A stretch of 64,000 bases of DNA from JBPOIC01 sp052034865 (GTDB taxonomy: Bacteria; UBA10199; JADFYH01): contig JBPOIC010000023.1 of NCBI GenBank assembly GCA_052034865.1, positions 1-64,000 of the forward strand, read 5' to 3'. Under the pieces are notes generated by a model, which worked only from the letters and a program-made list of their open reading frames with translations, was not told the DNA's origin and ran no database searches. This document shows positions 25,819 through 34,755 of this stretch, in pieces. The position numbers and the translations under genes are program-made. The first letter of the stretch is position 1. Every line of letters starts with the position of its first letter.

Positions 25819-25892
25819 CGGGGAGTAACTCAGTCCGGTAGAGTGCCAGCTTTGGGAGCTGGAGGTCGCAGGTTCAAATCCTGTCTCCCCGA
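25819..25892 (+). tRNA. tRNA-Pro (TGG)
   Basis: 74-nt cloverleaf: acceptor CGGGGAG/CTCCCCG with discriminator A, D arm AACTCAGTCCGGTAGAGT, anticodon arm CCAGC-TTTGGGA-GCTGG with anticodon TGG, T arm GCAGG-TTCAAAT-CCTGT. CCA is not encoded. A weak hairpin with a T tract (TTCACC...GGTGAAAGTTTTT, about 25933-25958) follows and may terminate it. Otherwise the 25713-26039 gap holds nothing more than the hairpin after ndh. Confidence 0.96.
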
Positions 25893-26039
25893 TTTAAATT
25901 CAATCTTAAAACCATCGTTTTATAGAAAACCTCTTCACCAAAAATAGGTGAAAGTTTTTCTTTGCACCCCCACCCCTCCCTCCCCCAACTTCTTACTTTT
26001 CAAACCCACACCAGTTATGACATAGGCGTCCCTCACACT

Positions 26040-27683
26040 ATGGAAAATATATCCCTTAAAAATCCTTTTTCTAGCGAGCACACGCACGCCCACGAATCGC
26101 GTGGAATCTACGAATCCGCCATCGAGATGGGTAAAGAGCTTTTACACAAACCTCTACGCAGCGGCGGGGTGGATCGCATTCAGGTTCAACATTCCAAAGA
26201 TCGCATGACGGTGTGGGAGCGCATTAAGGTTCTCACCGATAAAGAGCCCAACATCCTTTATCAAAACTGGGGCAGTAACCTCGACGGAGCCTCGATCGTC
26301 ACGGGAATTTTAAAGATCGGAAACCGCGATGTGGCGGTTTACGGTCACGATTTTACCCTCCGAGCCGGCTCGATGGATGCCACCAACGGCAGCAAACTCG
26401 CACGACTCATTTATATGGCGGGAGAGCATGGCATTCCGCTGATTGGCATGAACGATTCGGCGGGTGCCTATGTGCCAGCGGGTGTCGGTGGGCTCGATGG
26501 TTACAGCGAAGCCTTCACCGCCCTTCGAAAAATCAGCGGAGTGGTCCCGAGTATCATGCTCATGTTTGGCTTTAACGCCGGCGGTGGTTCGTATCTTCCC
26601 CGCCAGGGCTCCTTCATGATCCAGTGCGAAAATACCTTTTTTGGGCTGACCGGACCGGGCGTTGTGAAAACGGTGTTGGGCGAAGATATCTCGGCAGATG
26701 ATTTGGGTGGACCCAAAGTCCACAGCCAAAGTGGTGTGGTGGATCTGGTGACTTCCGATGAATCGGCCTCTTTAAAAGGGGCCTTACGACTTTTGTCTTA
26801 TCTGCCGGACAACAACGCTACCTTTGCTCCTTTTGCTCCCACATCAGATCCTCTGGATCGCTTTACCTACGAAGAAGAAATCCTGTTCAGAAAAACTTTC
26901 AACTCTCCCACCGGAATGAACACGCCGTTTGATATTACCCTCTTCATGCAGCAAATTACGGATAACGGCGCCTACTTCGAGCTGCAACCTACACGCGCAC
27001 GCAATTTAATTACCGCCTTTGGTAGGCTGGGCGGACACGTGGTCGGCTTTGTCGCGAACAACTCTGCAGTGAGCTCGGGTCAGATCGATACGGCCGCGGC
27101 CCGCAAAGGCACGCGCTTTGTGCGTTTCTGCAATCTATACAATATTCCTCTGATCTTTCTGGAAGATACGACGGGCTTTTTACCTGGAAAAGAACAAGAG
27201 CACGGAGGAATTGTCGAAGAAGGAAGACGTCTGCTCGATGCAATAATCGATGTACGCACCCCGCGTATCACCCTCATCATCCGCAATGCCTTTGGAGGGG
27301 CCTACGCCTCGTTCAATTCCTATTTCACGGGCGCAAGCGTGGTTTACACCCTACCCACCGCGCGCATCGCCGTGATGGGCCCTGCCGGAAAAGATTATGT
27401 CTATAAAGATGAAATCCATGCCTTGCATCGGCATTACCAGGAAGATCTGAAAAAAGGGATGCCAGAGGCCGAGGCAAAAAAGATTCGGGATGCCGGTCTT
27501 GCAGAGCTTTCGAAAAAATATGAAGCGACACTCATGAATCCGAAAGAAGCGCTTTCTTTGGGATCAGTTTCGAGCGTCGTCATGCCCGGAACTTCCCGCA
27601 AAGTCCTTGGGAACGCGATTGTATATCTCATGTCGAAATACAAACCGGCTCCAATGGGTGGCGTGCAGCGAGAGTTTGAGTAA
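26040..27683 (+). CDS. Acyl-CoA carboxylase, carboxyltransferase (beta) subunit
   Basis: About 547 residues from the ATG at 26040 (the frame is open upstream to a TTG at 25962). It is a crotonase-like carboxyltransferase: GMNDSAGAYVPAGVGGLDGY and GFNAGGGSYLPRQGSF in the N-terminal half, GRLGGHVVGFVANNSAV, FLEDTTGFLPGKEQEHGG and RNAFGGAYASFNSYFTGA in the C-terminal half, as in propionyl-/acetyl-CoA carboxylases. It moves CO2 from carboxybiotin to an acyl-CoA. The alpha partner follows after a 482-bp repeat island. Which acyl-CoA is used is not resolved. Confidence 0.88.
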   Translation: MENISLKNPFSSEHTHAHESRGIYESAIEMGKELLHKPLRSGGVDRIQVQHSKDRMTVWERIKVLTDKEPNILYQNWGSNLDGASIVTGILKIGNRDVAVYGHDFTLRAGSMDATNGSKLARLIYMAGEHGIPLIGMNDSAGAYVPAGVGGLDGYSEAFTALRKISGVVPSIMLMFGFNAGGGSYLPRQGSFMIQCENTFFGLTGPGVVKTVLGEDISADDLGGPKVHSQSGVVDLVTSDESASLKGALRLLSYLPDNNATFAPFAPTSDPLDRFTYEEEILFRKTFNSPTGMNTPFDITLFMQQITDNGAYFELQPTRARNLITAFGRLGGHVVGFVANNSAVSSGQIDTAAARKGTRFVRFCNLYNIPLIFLEDTTGFLPGKEQEHGGIVEEGRRLLDAIIDVRTPRITLIIRNAFGGAYASFNSYFTGASVVYTLPTARIAVMGPAGKDYVYKDEIHALHRHYQEDLKKGMPEAEAKKIRDAGLAELSKKYEATLMNPKEALSLGSVSSVVMPGTSRKVLGNAIVYLMSKYKPAPMGGVQREFE

Positions 27684-28035
27684 GAGGGACAGAAGGAAGA
27701 ATTCGGGAGAATAGCCCCCGCCCTTGATGGGCGGGAGTTGGAGGGAGGGTGGGAATTTAATTTCCCCCTCACCCCTCGCCTACGGCGAGACCCTCTCCCA
27801 TTGAAAAGGAGAGGGGAAAATAAAGGAGTCAGAAAAAAATTTGAATCCAATTTAGTTGTAGGGGCGTCCGCCTCAGGCGGATCGCCTGCAAATTCTTTTA
27901 TACCATGGATTGCTGAGTCGCTACGCTCCTCGCAATAACGCCCGCAGCGTCTTTGCGAACGAAACGTCCGTGAAGCGAAGCAATCCATAATTTCAATCTT
28001 CCTGGAGGGCCGTCCGCCTCAGGCGGATCACCCTT
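27684..28035. repeat. Repeat island B between carboxylase genes
   Basis: The largest repeat island. In order: purine-rich ACAGAAGGAAGAATTCGGGAGAAT; hairpin CCCGCCCTTGATGGGCGGG (27717-27735); a CCCCTCACCCCTCGCC/GGAGAGGGG element (about 27765-27818); a GTAG-headed REP hairpin (27858-27890); an 84-bp imperfect palindrome bounded by ATGGATTGC and GCAATCCAT (27905-27988); and a GGAG-headed REP (28004-28033). No coding sequence is convincing. The 28036-28165 remainder is plain non-coding DNA leading to the ribosome-binding site of the next gene. Confidence 0.8.
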
Positions 28036-28165
28036 TCGAATTTAAAAGTTGGCTTATTGCAATAACCCCCTACGACCGAACTGATGGGCGATGATCTGGC
28101 GAATGGAAACCAGTTCAAAACCAAACTCAATCCTTATCAACCCGATTCATTAAGGTGAATGCCGC

Positions 28166-30919
28166 ATGATTTCAAAAGAAGGTAAATCCATCCAATTTCA
28201 TGAATCCGATTCCACGTGGATTCGCTCCTTTGATTTAAGACCTATCAAATGCCTCATCGTCTGCCGAGGCCCAGTCCGCAAAGAGGCGATGGATGTGTTC
28301 GATGCCATCGGCGTTCGCGAATACGGCATCCTGCTTTCCGAAAAAGACAGTGTCGTTTATCCGATGACTCTCGCTCCGGAGCTTCGCGGATTTCGTTTTA
28401 AAAATAATATTCACCGCGTGCCCGACTACATGGGGGCCGGCCAGGAAGAAAAAATTCGTCGAATTGATGAGATCATCGAGATCGCTCGATCTAACGGCTA
28501 CACCCATCTTTTCGCGGGTTATGGTTTTATGGCCGAAGATGCCGAGTTTATTGAGGCCATTGAAAAATCGGGCCTTACCTTCATGGGGCCATCCTCTTCG
28601 ATTGCCAAACAGGCAGGCGCCAAAGATCAGGCCAAAAAAATTGCACGCAAACTCAACGTATCGGTCACTCCTGGAGTCGATAACATCTCGGCCTTAACCC
28701 TTCTTAAAAAAGTGAAGGACGCTGCCGGACTTGAAAAAATCGCTCGGGAGCATGCCCTTTCATTTCAATATAATTCCAAGCTCACGCTCGAAGAAAACGC
28801 CGAAAATTTATTGGCACTCGGATATGCAGCCACGAAAGAGCTCGTGAACATTGCCGAACTGCAGGAAGCGGCTTTTGAAGAATCCAAAAAGATCTGGGAA
28901 AAATTTCCTAAAAACAGAATTCGCTTCAAATACATTGGCGGTGGCGGTGGAAAAGGTCAGCGCGTCGTAAAATCTGCCGATGAAGTCAAAGGCGCGGTCA
29001 TGGAAATTCTGGCTGAGTCCAAGGTGCTGACGCCGGGCTCGAACCGAAATTTTTTGATCGAGCTCAACATTGAAAACACCCGTCACAACGAAATCCAGCT
29101 GATTGGAAACGGCGATTGGGTGATGGCCCTGGGAGGTCGCGATTGCTCACTTCAAATGCATGAGCAAAAACTTTTAGAGCTCTCCAATACTCGCGAGCTT
29201 TTAAACGCCGAGATTGAAAAAGCGAAAGGCACGCCGAAAGAAAAAGTGCTGAAGGGTGATTTGAAAGTACTCACCGAAATGGAAGAGCAATCCGAAATTT
29301 TCGGAAAGGCGATTGGGCTTAATAGCGTCTCGACGTTTGAATCGATCGTGGACGGCGAAAATCATTTCTTCATGGAAGTGAATACCCGTATCCAGGTGGA
29401 GCACCGCGTGACGGAAATGGTGTACAAACTCAAATTCACTCATCCCGAAAATAGAGACGATTATTTTTATGTCGAAAGCCTCATCGAGGCGATGGCCCTA
29501 CTTTCTCTTCATGCGAAAAAACTTCCGCGACCTGAAAGAATTTTACGAAATCTTGCCGGCGGCGAAGTGCGCATCAACGCGACCAATCAAAGCCTGCAAC
29601 CCCATGCGGGCGGTGTCATCCATAGCTGGTCCGACCCTGTTGAACATGAAATTCGCGATGACCAGGGCATTGGCCTGCGCGATCCAGACACAAATCTTTT
29701 TATGCATTACCGTCTGGCAGGCGCTTACGATTCCAACATTGCCCTGCTGGTGAGCTATGGAAATTCGAGAGAAGAAAACCTGCTCAGGCTTTCTCACATT
29801 TTAAAAGTCACGGCCTTAAGAGGTCAGGATCTTCAAACCAATCTTCCCGTCCACTATGGTTTGATCAACTGGATTTTGGGGAAGGACGTGATGTTCAAGC
29901 CCAACACGCGCTTTATGATGTCATATCTGGCGGCTGTGGGCGCACTCGAAGAAATCGCACGTGATGTCGATATCGAAGTAGTCTGGAAGGATCTTTTAAA
30001 GAAGACTCCTTCTGCCGAAGTCGCGAAGGTGTTGCGTCGAAAGCACACCCTGCTCACCCGTCCACTCAAAATCATTCTCTCACAGCCGCATCGTTTGGCC
30101 GGTTTTCTGGGACGCTACGACGGCAAATCCTGGAAGATGGTAAACGCCAAGGTTACGTTTCTTAAAAATCCTGTTGAGATTTTAAAAGATCTCTATCTCT
30201 ACCTGAATCTCGAAGATGAGCCGGGCAAAGATCCTTCGCATAAAATCTGGGATCATGATGCTACCATTCTGGATCATGCCCTGGATTTTTATGACGAGCT
30301 TGAAAAGCACACCGAACTTCAGAAAGACTATGCCTTTTGGGACAAGGCCTTCCAGGAGGGAAAAAATCCAGAGCCTCATAAACTTTCGGATGATCTTTGG
30401 AAACGCTGTGTGGCTTCCCATAAAGGATTTCAGGCCGGGAATGAGCTGTTAAAAATTCTCCCCCGCGTCGGAGCTCGCTCGGATTTTCTGGGGCTGGGAA
30501 TCGACGAAGAGCTGAATGCAGTGGTCCCGGAAAAGTTCAGTCAATCGGAGAGCGTCAACAAGCTGATCAAAACTTTAAACCCTCCACCAAAGGCGAAATC
30601 CGATGAGATCGTTGCACCCATGGGCGGAATGTATTACTCCCGCGAAGCCCCAGGCCGTCCGCCGATGATCCAGGTGGGCGATCACTTCGATGCTGGAAAA
30701 CCGCTTTTTATCATCGAAGTCATGAAGATGTTCAATCAGATCTCTGCACCCTTTAGCGGAACGATTGTGAGCAGCTATCTGGAAGATTCTGATGGCAAGA
30801 TCATCGCGAAAGGCCAGCCCCTCTTCAAAGTAAAACCGGATGAAATTATTCTGGAAGAAACCGAAGAAGAAATTCTCGCTCGACAAAAAAGCGTATCGCT
30901 TTCGTTGATGCAGGAATAA
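28166..30919 (+). CDS. Acyl-CoA carboxylase, biotin carboxylase plus biotin carrier (alpha) subunit
   Basis: 917 residues. An N-terminal extension of about 25 residues leads into the biotin carboxylase domain (GYGFMAEDAEFIEAIEKSG, FMGPSSSIAKQAGAKDQAKK). An ~80-residue insertion separates SVTPGVD from the ATP-grasp GGGGGKGQRVVKS loop. RDCSLQMHEQKLLELS and MEVNTRIQVEHRVTEMVY complete the core. A divergent ~300-residue linker follows, then a biotinyl domain with EVMKMFN; the biotin-accepting Lys is residue 854. It carboxylates biotin with ATP and bicarbonate for the beta subunit. Longer than typical alpha subunits because of the insertion and linker. A terminator follows. Confidence 0.88.
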   Translation: MISKEGKSIQFHESDSTWIRSFDLRPIKCLIVCRGPVRKEAMDVFDAIGVREYGILLSEKDSVVYPMTLAPELRGFRFKNNIHRVPDYMGAGQEEKIRRIDEIIEIARSNGYTHLFAGYGFMAEDAEFIEAIEKSGLTFMGPSSSIAKQAGAKDQAKKIARKLNVSVTPGVDNISALTLLKKVKDAAGLEKIAREHALSFQYNSKLTLEENAENLLALGYAATKELVNIAELQEAAFEESKKIWEKFPKNRIRFKYIGGGGGKGQRVVKSADEVKGAVMEILAESKVLTPGSNRNFLIELNIENTRHNEIQLIGNGDWVMALGGRDCSLQMHEQKLLELSNTRELLNAEIEKAKGTPKEKVLKGDLKVLTEMEEQSEIFGKAIGLNSVSTFESIVDGENHFFMEVNTRIQVEHRVTEMVYKLKFTHPENRDDYFYVESLIEAMALLSLHAKKLPRPERILRNLAGGEVRINATNQSLQPHAGGVIHSWSDPVEHEIRDDQGIGLRDPDTNLFMHYRLAGAYDSNIALLVSYGNSREENLLRLSHILKVTALRGQDLQTNLPVHYGLINWILGKDVMFKPNTRFMMSYLAAVGALEEIARDVDIEVVWKDLLKKTPSAEVAKVLRRKHTLLTRPLKIILSQPHRLAGFLGRYDGKSWKMVNAKVTFLKNPVEILKDLYLYLNLEDEPGKDPSHKIWDHDATILDHALDFYDELEKHTELQKDYAFWDKAFQEGKNPEPHKLSDDLWKRCVASHKGFQAGNELLKILPRVGARSDFLGLGIDEELNAVVPEKFSQSESVNKLIKTLNPPPKAKSDEIVAPMGGMYYSREAPGRPPMIQVGDHFDAGKPLFIIEVMKMFNQISAPFSGTIVSSYLEDSDGKIIAKGQPLFKVKPDEIILEETEEEILARQKSVSLSLMQE

Positions 30920-30937
30920 TCTATTTTTTTCTCTTAT

Positions 30938-30974
30938 AAAAAAATCAGGACGGGCCTTCGTCCTGATTTTTTTT
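30938..30974. terminator. Rho-independent terminator after carboxylase alpha gene
   Basis: AAAAAATCAGGACG-GGCCTT-CGTCCTGATTTTTTTT, a perfect 8-bp GC-containing stem flanked by A and T tracts. It ends the carboxylase transcript and isolates it from the secreted-protein gene downstream. Confidence 0.93.
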
Positions 30975-31062
30975 GTGGAACTCACTTTAGAATCAACTTC
31001 TCTGGCAGATCTGCCGATAAATCCAATACAGCTCTGATTTCTCAACCTGAAAGGTTCTCCCA

Positions 31063-32187
31063 ATGCATTGCTCCTCGCGCTTACTTTTAGTGGCAACCTG
31101 TCTTTTGGTCTCACTCCTCACTTTTAGATGCGGATCCTCCAATCCACCTCTAACACCCACGATTCCTCCTCCTGCGGGCTCCCCCACTCCTGAAGATCCC
31201 CAGGGAGGTAATTCAGACGGAGGAAAAAATCCTCCTTCCGCAACCCCCTTCCAATATTTTCCTGCCGGCTCGCTTTGGTATCAGGATATCTCTAAAGCAA
31301 GTGTGGATTCGAAATCGGACATCATCATCTCTACTCTGCAGTCGCGCGGAGGATGGGGAACCGGAGAAATGCGCATCGATTTTTCATTCGAGGTTCTCTC
31401 AGCAGACGCGACCACTCCCAAACTCTCTTTTATTCCAACAGAAGATTTTTATTCGGATTGTGACACGGCCCTCATCCCTGTTCCTGCAGGTGGTGCCCTG
31501 GAGGGAGAGCAGGATTATCGCTGTGCGCAAAATGGAGATTGTCATCTGATCGTCGTCGACACCTCGACCCAGACACTTTATGAAATGTGGCGGGCAAATA
31601 TTCAAAACAATGTCTTTTATGGAGGCTGTCTTGCCGTGTGGGATATGACTAAGCTTTATCCAGCTTCCAACCGTGGTGAGCAATGCACGAGTGCCGATGC
31701 GTCTGGGATGCCGATCGCACCTCTTCTTTTTAGTGCGGATGAAGTTTCGGAGGCCGCCAAGGTCTCGGGTTCTCTCAATCACGCCATCCGATTTATCCTT
31801 CCTAACAATCGAATCGCCGGCAGTTCGGGAAATCATTTTTATGTCCACCCTGCGACCCACACCACCAAAGCGACAAGCGGCGGAGTCAACGGTGTTCCTT
31901 ACGGTGCGCGCCTGCGACTAAAAAATGATGTTGCGACCAATGCAAAAATCGCCGCTCTTCCTACCGAGGGCGCACGCGTGATGGCACGCACCCTCCAAAA
32001 ATACGGCATGATCCTGGCAGACGGAGGAAACATTGCTCTCAGCACACACAGCGATCGTTTCACTCAGACGAAATGGGAAGGTCTGCTGGATTCGCTTTCC
32101 CTTCAAACGCTTTTGGTGACTGATTTTGAAATGATTGATGGAGGAGTTCGCTTTCCTTACACGGGGGATTGTGTGCTGAATCAGTAG
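31063..32187 (+). CDS. Secreted conserved protein with non-canonical lipobox
   Basis: 374 residues. An N-terminal hydrophobic signal (LLLVATCLLVSLLTF) ends at Cys23 in TFRC, an unusual lipobox with Arg at -1, followed by a Pro/Gly/Ser-rich linker (about 27-60). The mature domain has several Cys and a set of conserved-looking segments: LNHAIRFILPNNR, YVHPATHTTKA, GARLRLKND and QKYGMILADGGNIAL. The combination of ATH, RLRLK and a C-terminal YGMILADNG-like motif recurs in uncharacterised secreted bacterial proteins. Catalysis is not evident. A terminator upstream and 320 bp of non-coding DNA downstream make it a single-gene unit. Confidence 0.75.
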   Translation: MHCSSRLLLVATCLLVSLLTFRCGSSNPPLTPTIPPPAGSPTPEDPQGGNSDGGKNPPSATPFQYFPAGSLWYQDISKASVDSKSDIIISTLQSRGGWGTGEMRIDFSFEVLSADATTPKLSFIPTEDFYSDCDTALIPVPAGGALEGEQDYRCAQNGDCHLIVVDTSTQTLYEMWRANIQNNVFYGGCLAVWDMTKLYPASNRGEQCTSADASGMPIAPLLFSADEVSEAAKVSGSLNHAIRFILPNNRIAGSSGNHFYVHPATHTTKATSGGVNGVPYGARLRLKNDVATNAKIAALPTEGARVMARTLQKYGMILADGGNIALSTHSDRFTQTKWEGLLDSLSLQTLLVTDFEMIDGGVRFPYTGDCVLNQ

Positions 32188-32507
32188 GGAGTGGCAGGGA
32201 CGTCTTGATTTTCAATGTGGACTTGTCCCTGAGCTATGAACCTCCATCGGCGGACTTAGCTCGTCGAAGAGATGAAGGGTCGATGGATGATCTTTCTGAA
32301 AAAGCAGTAACTCCAGGCTGAAACACACTGAAAATTGCCGATCTTGTTTTTACCAACCTTCCTTATAATAAATACTAATTTCAACTGGTTAAAAAAATAA
32401 CCCCCTTAGGCATTAGTCATTTTTTGCCGATGTTTTCACACGCGGATGGATTGGCGGAAGCGGAAGGAATGTGCAGACGGAGGAAAAATGGAAGACGGAG
32501 GTAAATT
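32188..32507. other. 320-bp intergenic stretch with two GACGGAGG motifs
   Basis: No gene. It holds an inverted repeat CAGGGAC...GTCCCTG (about 32196-32233), AT-rich sequence in the middle, and two tandem motif copies, GCAGACGGAGGAAA (core 32476-32483) and GAAGACGGAGGTAAA (core 32494-32501), 18 bp apart. A related AGACGAAGG lies just inside the adjacent coding end. Confidence 0.5.
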
Positions 32508-33167
32508 TCACTCTCGAAAAATGGAAGACGAAGGCGAAGCCTTTCTCTTCAATACCTCCTCCACCTCCTCATCACTCACCTGGGAAAAATCCTTAAAAAA
32601 CTGACCGACGGCCGAAAAGGTATGAGGCGTTTCAAGGCAAAACACTTCGTCCGCGAGGGGGCGGATGTGATTAAGGGATTCCGCCGGTGCCACTGCCGTC
32701 GCTGCGATCAGGCGCGCAGGATTTTGAAGACGAAGGAAATGCAGCGCGGCCTGAAAAGTCGATCCGGTCGCAATCCCATCATCGACCACCACCACAATGC
32801 GACCTGTCGGATTAATACGGGTATTGAAAGGTGTGTAGCGCCGTCGCCTTTCTTTTAAGATCTCAAGTTGGGTTTGAATTTCACGATCAAGGTAAGACGG
32901 AGGTAAATCTAACGTCTGAGCAAAATCTGCCATAAACACGGTCCCGTTTTCATCGATCGCACCGACGGCCAGCTCAGGTTGATCAGGTGCCCTCAGCTTA
33001 CGCACCAAAACCACATCCATCTCACCCTCTAATTGCTCTGCCAGAATTTGAGCCATGACCACGCCGCCCCGCGGAATTCCCAAAATCAAAGGATTTTTTC
33101 CGCAAAACTTTTCAAGGGTGTGCGCCAGAAGCGTGGCTGCCTCTTCGCGATTTTCAAATTGTCTCAC
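32508..33167 (-). CDS. Phosphoribosyltransferase-domain protein (COG1926-like)
   Basis: 219 residues from a GTG at 33167 with an AAGGAGAG ribosome-binding site; an upstream in-frame ATG at 33215 would overlap the previous gene and lacks a site. It has a type I PRTase fold: ILGIPRGGVVMAQILAEQL near the N-terminus and the PRPP loop IVVVVDDGIATGSTFQAAL (about 113-131). Family members are predicted phosphoribosyltransferases of unknown substrate, often near stress genes. It is the last gene of a DoxX/CoA-binding/PRTase operon. Confidence 0.85.
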   Translation of the reverse strand: MRQFENREEAATLLAHTLEKFCGKNPLILGIPRGGVVMAQILAEQLEGEMDVVLVRKLRAPDQPELAVGAIDENGTVFMADFAQTLDLPPSYLDREIQTQLEILKERRRRYTPFNTRINPTGRIVVVVDDGIATGSTFQAALHFLRLQNPARLIAATAVAPAESLNHIRPLADEVFCLETPHTFSAVGQFFKDFSQVSDEEVEEVLKRKASPSSSIFRE

Positions 33168-33184
33168 GCCCTCTCCTTTGCTCC

Positions 33185-33583
33185 CTATCGCTGCGCCAGC
33201 ATGACCATCACACAACTGCCATCGGCAATCACATTCATCCCGTGCTCTTGAGCTAATCGAACCGCCGCCTCACTTTCCGCACCGGGTTGCATCCAGACAT
33301 TCTGAATGCCTTTCTCGGCCGCCTCGCGCACGATCTGCTCGGTGACGGAGGGTGGTGTGATGATCGAAAGACTTTTGGTTTGATCAGGGAGATCTTTGAC
33401 GGAGGCCAGGCATCTTAGCCCATCAATGTCTGAACAGTTGGGATTGATGGGGTATGCGGTGAGTTGATGCTTGAGATAAGCCCGCAAAACCCGGTTGCCA
33501 TATTTGGCTGGATCGCTGGAGGCGCCGACAACACCGAAGGAGGGAGAGCTGAAAAACTGATCGATAGAATTTGGTGACATCAT
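33185..33583 (-). CDS. CoA-binding (YccU-like) protein
   Basis: About 132 residues from the double Met at 33583/33580. The upstream open frame (to 33760) lacks a start signal and reads as non-coding. The Rossmann fold FGVVGASSDPAKYGNRVLRAYL, YPINPNCSDIDGL and NVWMQPGAESEAAV correspond to the CoA_binding_2 family, small nucleotide/CoA-binding proteins of unknown role. It is 18 bp upstream of the PRTase start, consistent with one transcript. Confidence 0.87.
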   Translation of the reverse strand: MMSPNSIDQFFSSPSFGVVGASSDPAKYGNRVLRAYLKHQLTAYPINPNCSDIDGLRCLASVKDLPDQTKSLSIITPPSVTEQIVREAAEKGIQNVWMQPGAESEAAVRLAQEHGMNVIADGSCVMVMLAQR

Positions 33584-33662
33584 ACACCCATTATCCTCTG
33601 TGAGAGAGGAATCTCGCAAGGAGGGAGCAGAGAAGAATAATGAGGATGAATCTTGCCGGCTC

Positions 33663-34097
33663 TTACTTTTCGCCAAACACAATTCGGTCCAACGAAAACT
33701 TGCCTGCCCCCAGAATAAGAAACAGCAGGACAATCCCCCAATAAACCAAAGCAAGCTCATAAGACATCCCGCCTGTTGGATTAACGAAGGGATCTCCCCT
33801 CACCACACCATGCATGTGCACGGCGACTGTCATCGTACAAATCAATCCGACCATGGCTAAACGGGTGAGTAATCCCAGGATGAGGGCGAGGCCACCGCCG
33901 AATTCTGAAAGAGCCGCCAGAAACTGAAGTACACCGGGGACAGGAGCCCCTGCGGGCATCCAGGAAAAGGGATGCTGAATCTTTCCCCAGCCGTGGTGCA
34001 AAAACGCCACACCCACAATGAGACGCAAGATGAAAAGGGCGAGAGAGATGGAAGTTGGAAAAGAAGTCGGTTTAAAAAATAAGAGGATTCGATTCAT
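33663..34097 (-). CDS. DoxX-family membrane protein
   Basis: 144 residues from the ATG at 34097 (a TTG at 34112 is an alternative). Four membrane helices, with the family features FILRLIVGVAFLHHGWGKIQHP in helix 1 and LAALSEFGGGLALILGLLTRLAMVGL in helices 2-3. DoxX/SURF4-like proteins are linked to thiol or quinone redox chemistry, but the exact role here is unknown. It is the first gene of a three-gene minus-strand operon. Confidence 0.9.
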   Translation of the reverse strand: MNRILLFFKPTSFPTSISLALFILRLIVGVAFLHHGWGKIQHPFSWMPAGAPVPGVLQFLAALSEFGGGLALILGLLTRLAMVGLICTMTVAVHMHGVVRGDPFVNPTGGMSYELALVYWGIVLLFLILGAGKFSLDRIVFGEK

Positions 34098-34169
34098 AAA
34101 TTTTTCAAACAATAATATTAAGGCGGAGCAATTTTATCACCTCACCTGATGTGATTTTAGGAGACCAGT

Positions 34170-34310
34170 AAATCTTAGGCGTCCGTCTGAGGTGGGTCAA
34201 CCCCAATACTCTTCCTCAAAACTAACACCCTCCCGCCCTTGATGGGCGGGAATTAAGGAAGGGTAAGAAAATCAGAATCCAGAAGACAGAATTCAGGACA
34301 CAGGATTCAG
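34170..34310. repeat. Repeat island C
   Basis: A degenerate REP (TAGGCGTCCGTCTGAGGTGGGTCAA, about 34175-34200), a second copy of the hairpin CCCGCCCTTGATGGGCGGG (34232-34250), identical to the copy in island B, and a purine-rich ATCAGAATCCAGAAGACAG / GAATTCAGG stretch that runs on to about 34330. It lies upstream of the decayed gene. Confidence 0.7.
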
Positions 34311-34440
34311 ATGCCAGAATTCAGAAGAAAAACATTGAAAATCAATCTTCTTGTTCTTTCCCTAAAAACCTTTGCTGAACTATCAGGCCCACTCCTTATG
34401 ATCCCAAAAAAGAAAAAAAGGTCTCAACTTTCATTTCCTT

Positions 34441-34722
34441 ACAACCAGCGTGCCTCGGGTGAAGTTGTTGAATGGCAATCTTCAGTAGGCGGCCCTGGCG
34501 GCCAAAGTGGATTGAACGTTTTACGCCAACGACAAAAGCTTCAGTGTCTACAGTCAGCTGAAAGACCCAAATCCGGGAGGATTTCCTTCTCCCGTATCAG
34601 GCGGTGGCTGCAGCCTCAACGCATCCCCCCATCGCATCAGGGATTTCAGGACTTTTTCCCTTCTCGCTTCATTTAGGCTCGCTGTTTATCGCACGCATGC
34701 GCGCTCGGTTACACAAAAGATA
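34441..34722 (+). pseudogene. Remnant of a secreted protein with GGGCSLN anchor signal
   Basis: An in-frame stretch reads TFYANDKSFSVYSQLKDPNP, then PSPVSGGGCSLNA (GGGC at 34600-34611). Upstream the same frame is broken by TAG and TGA stops. After the GGGCSLN the hydrophobic helix and basic tail can be read only after a frame change (LGSLFIARMRAR). A perfect terminator follows 30-60 bp later, as expected for a gene end. The GGGCSLN element mirrors SSGGCNLN at the C-terminus of the delta-60 protein (8101-9918). A different 121-codon open frame (34311-34676) is judged spurious. Confidence 0.5.
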
Positions 34723-34755
34723 AAAACGACGGACGTTTGCGGTTTCAATCTTTCG

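Noticed and set aside
27434..27988. 184-codon open frame antisense to the end of the carboxylase beta gene and across repeat island B
   Set aside because: It runs through palindromic repeats and overlaps a clear carboxylase on the other strand; composition is Arg/Ser-rich and there is no ribosome-binding site.
33185..33760. Longer version of the CoA-binding gene starting at 33760
   Set aside because: The extra 59 residues lack a start signal, read as non-coding, and overlap the 3' end of the DoxX gene; the double Met at 33583 fits the family start.
34311..34676. 121-codon open frame on the plus strand
   Set aside because: Its frame differs from the one carrying the GGGCSLN signal, and the protein is low-complexity (KKKKR, many Gln/Arg). 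It is better read as decayed DNA.
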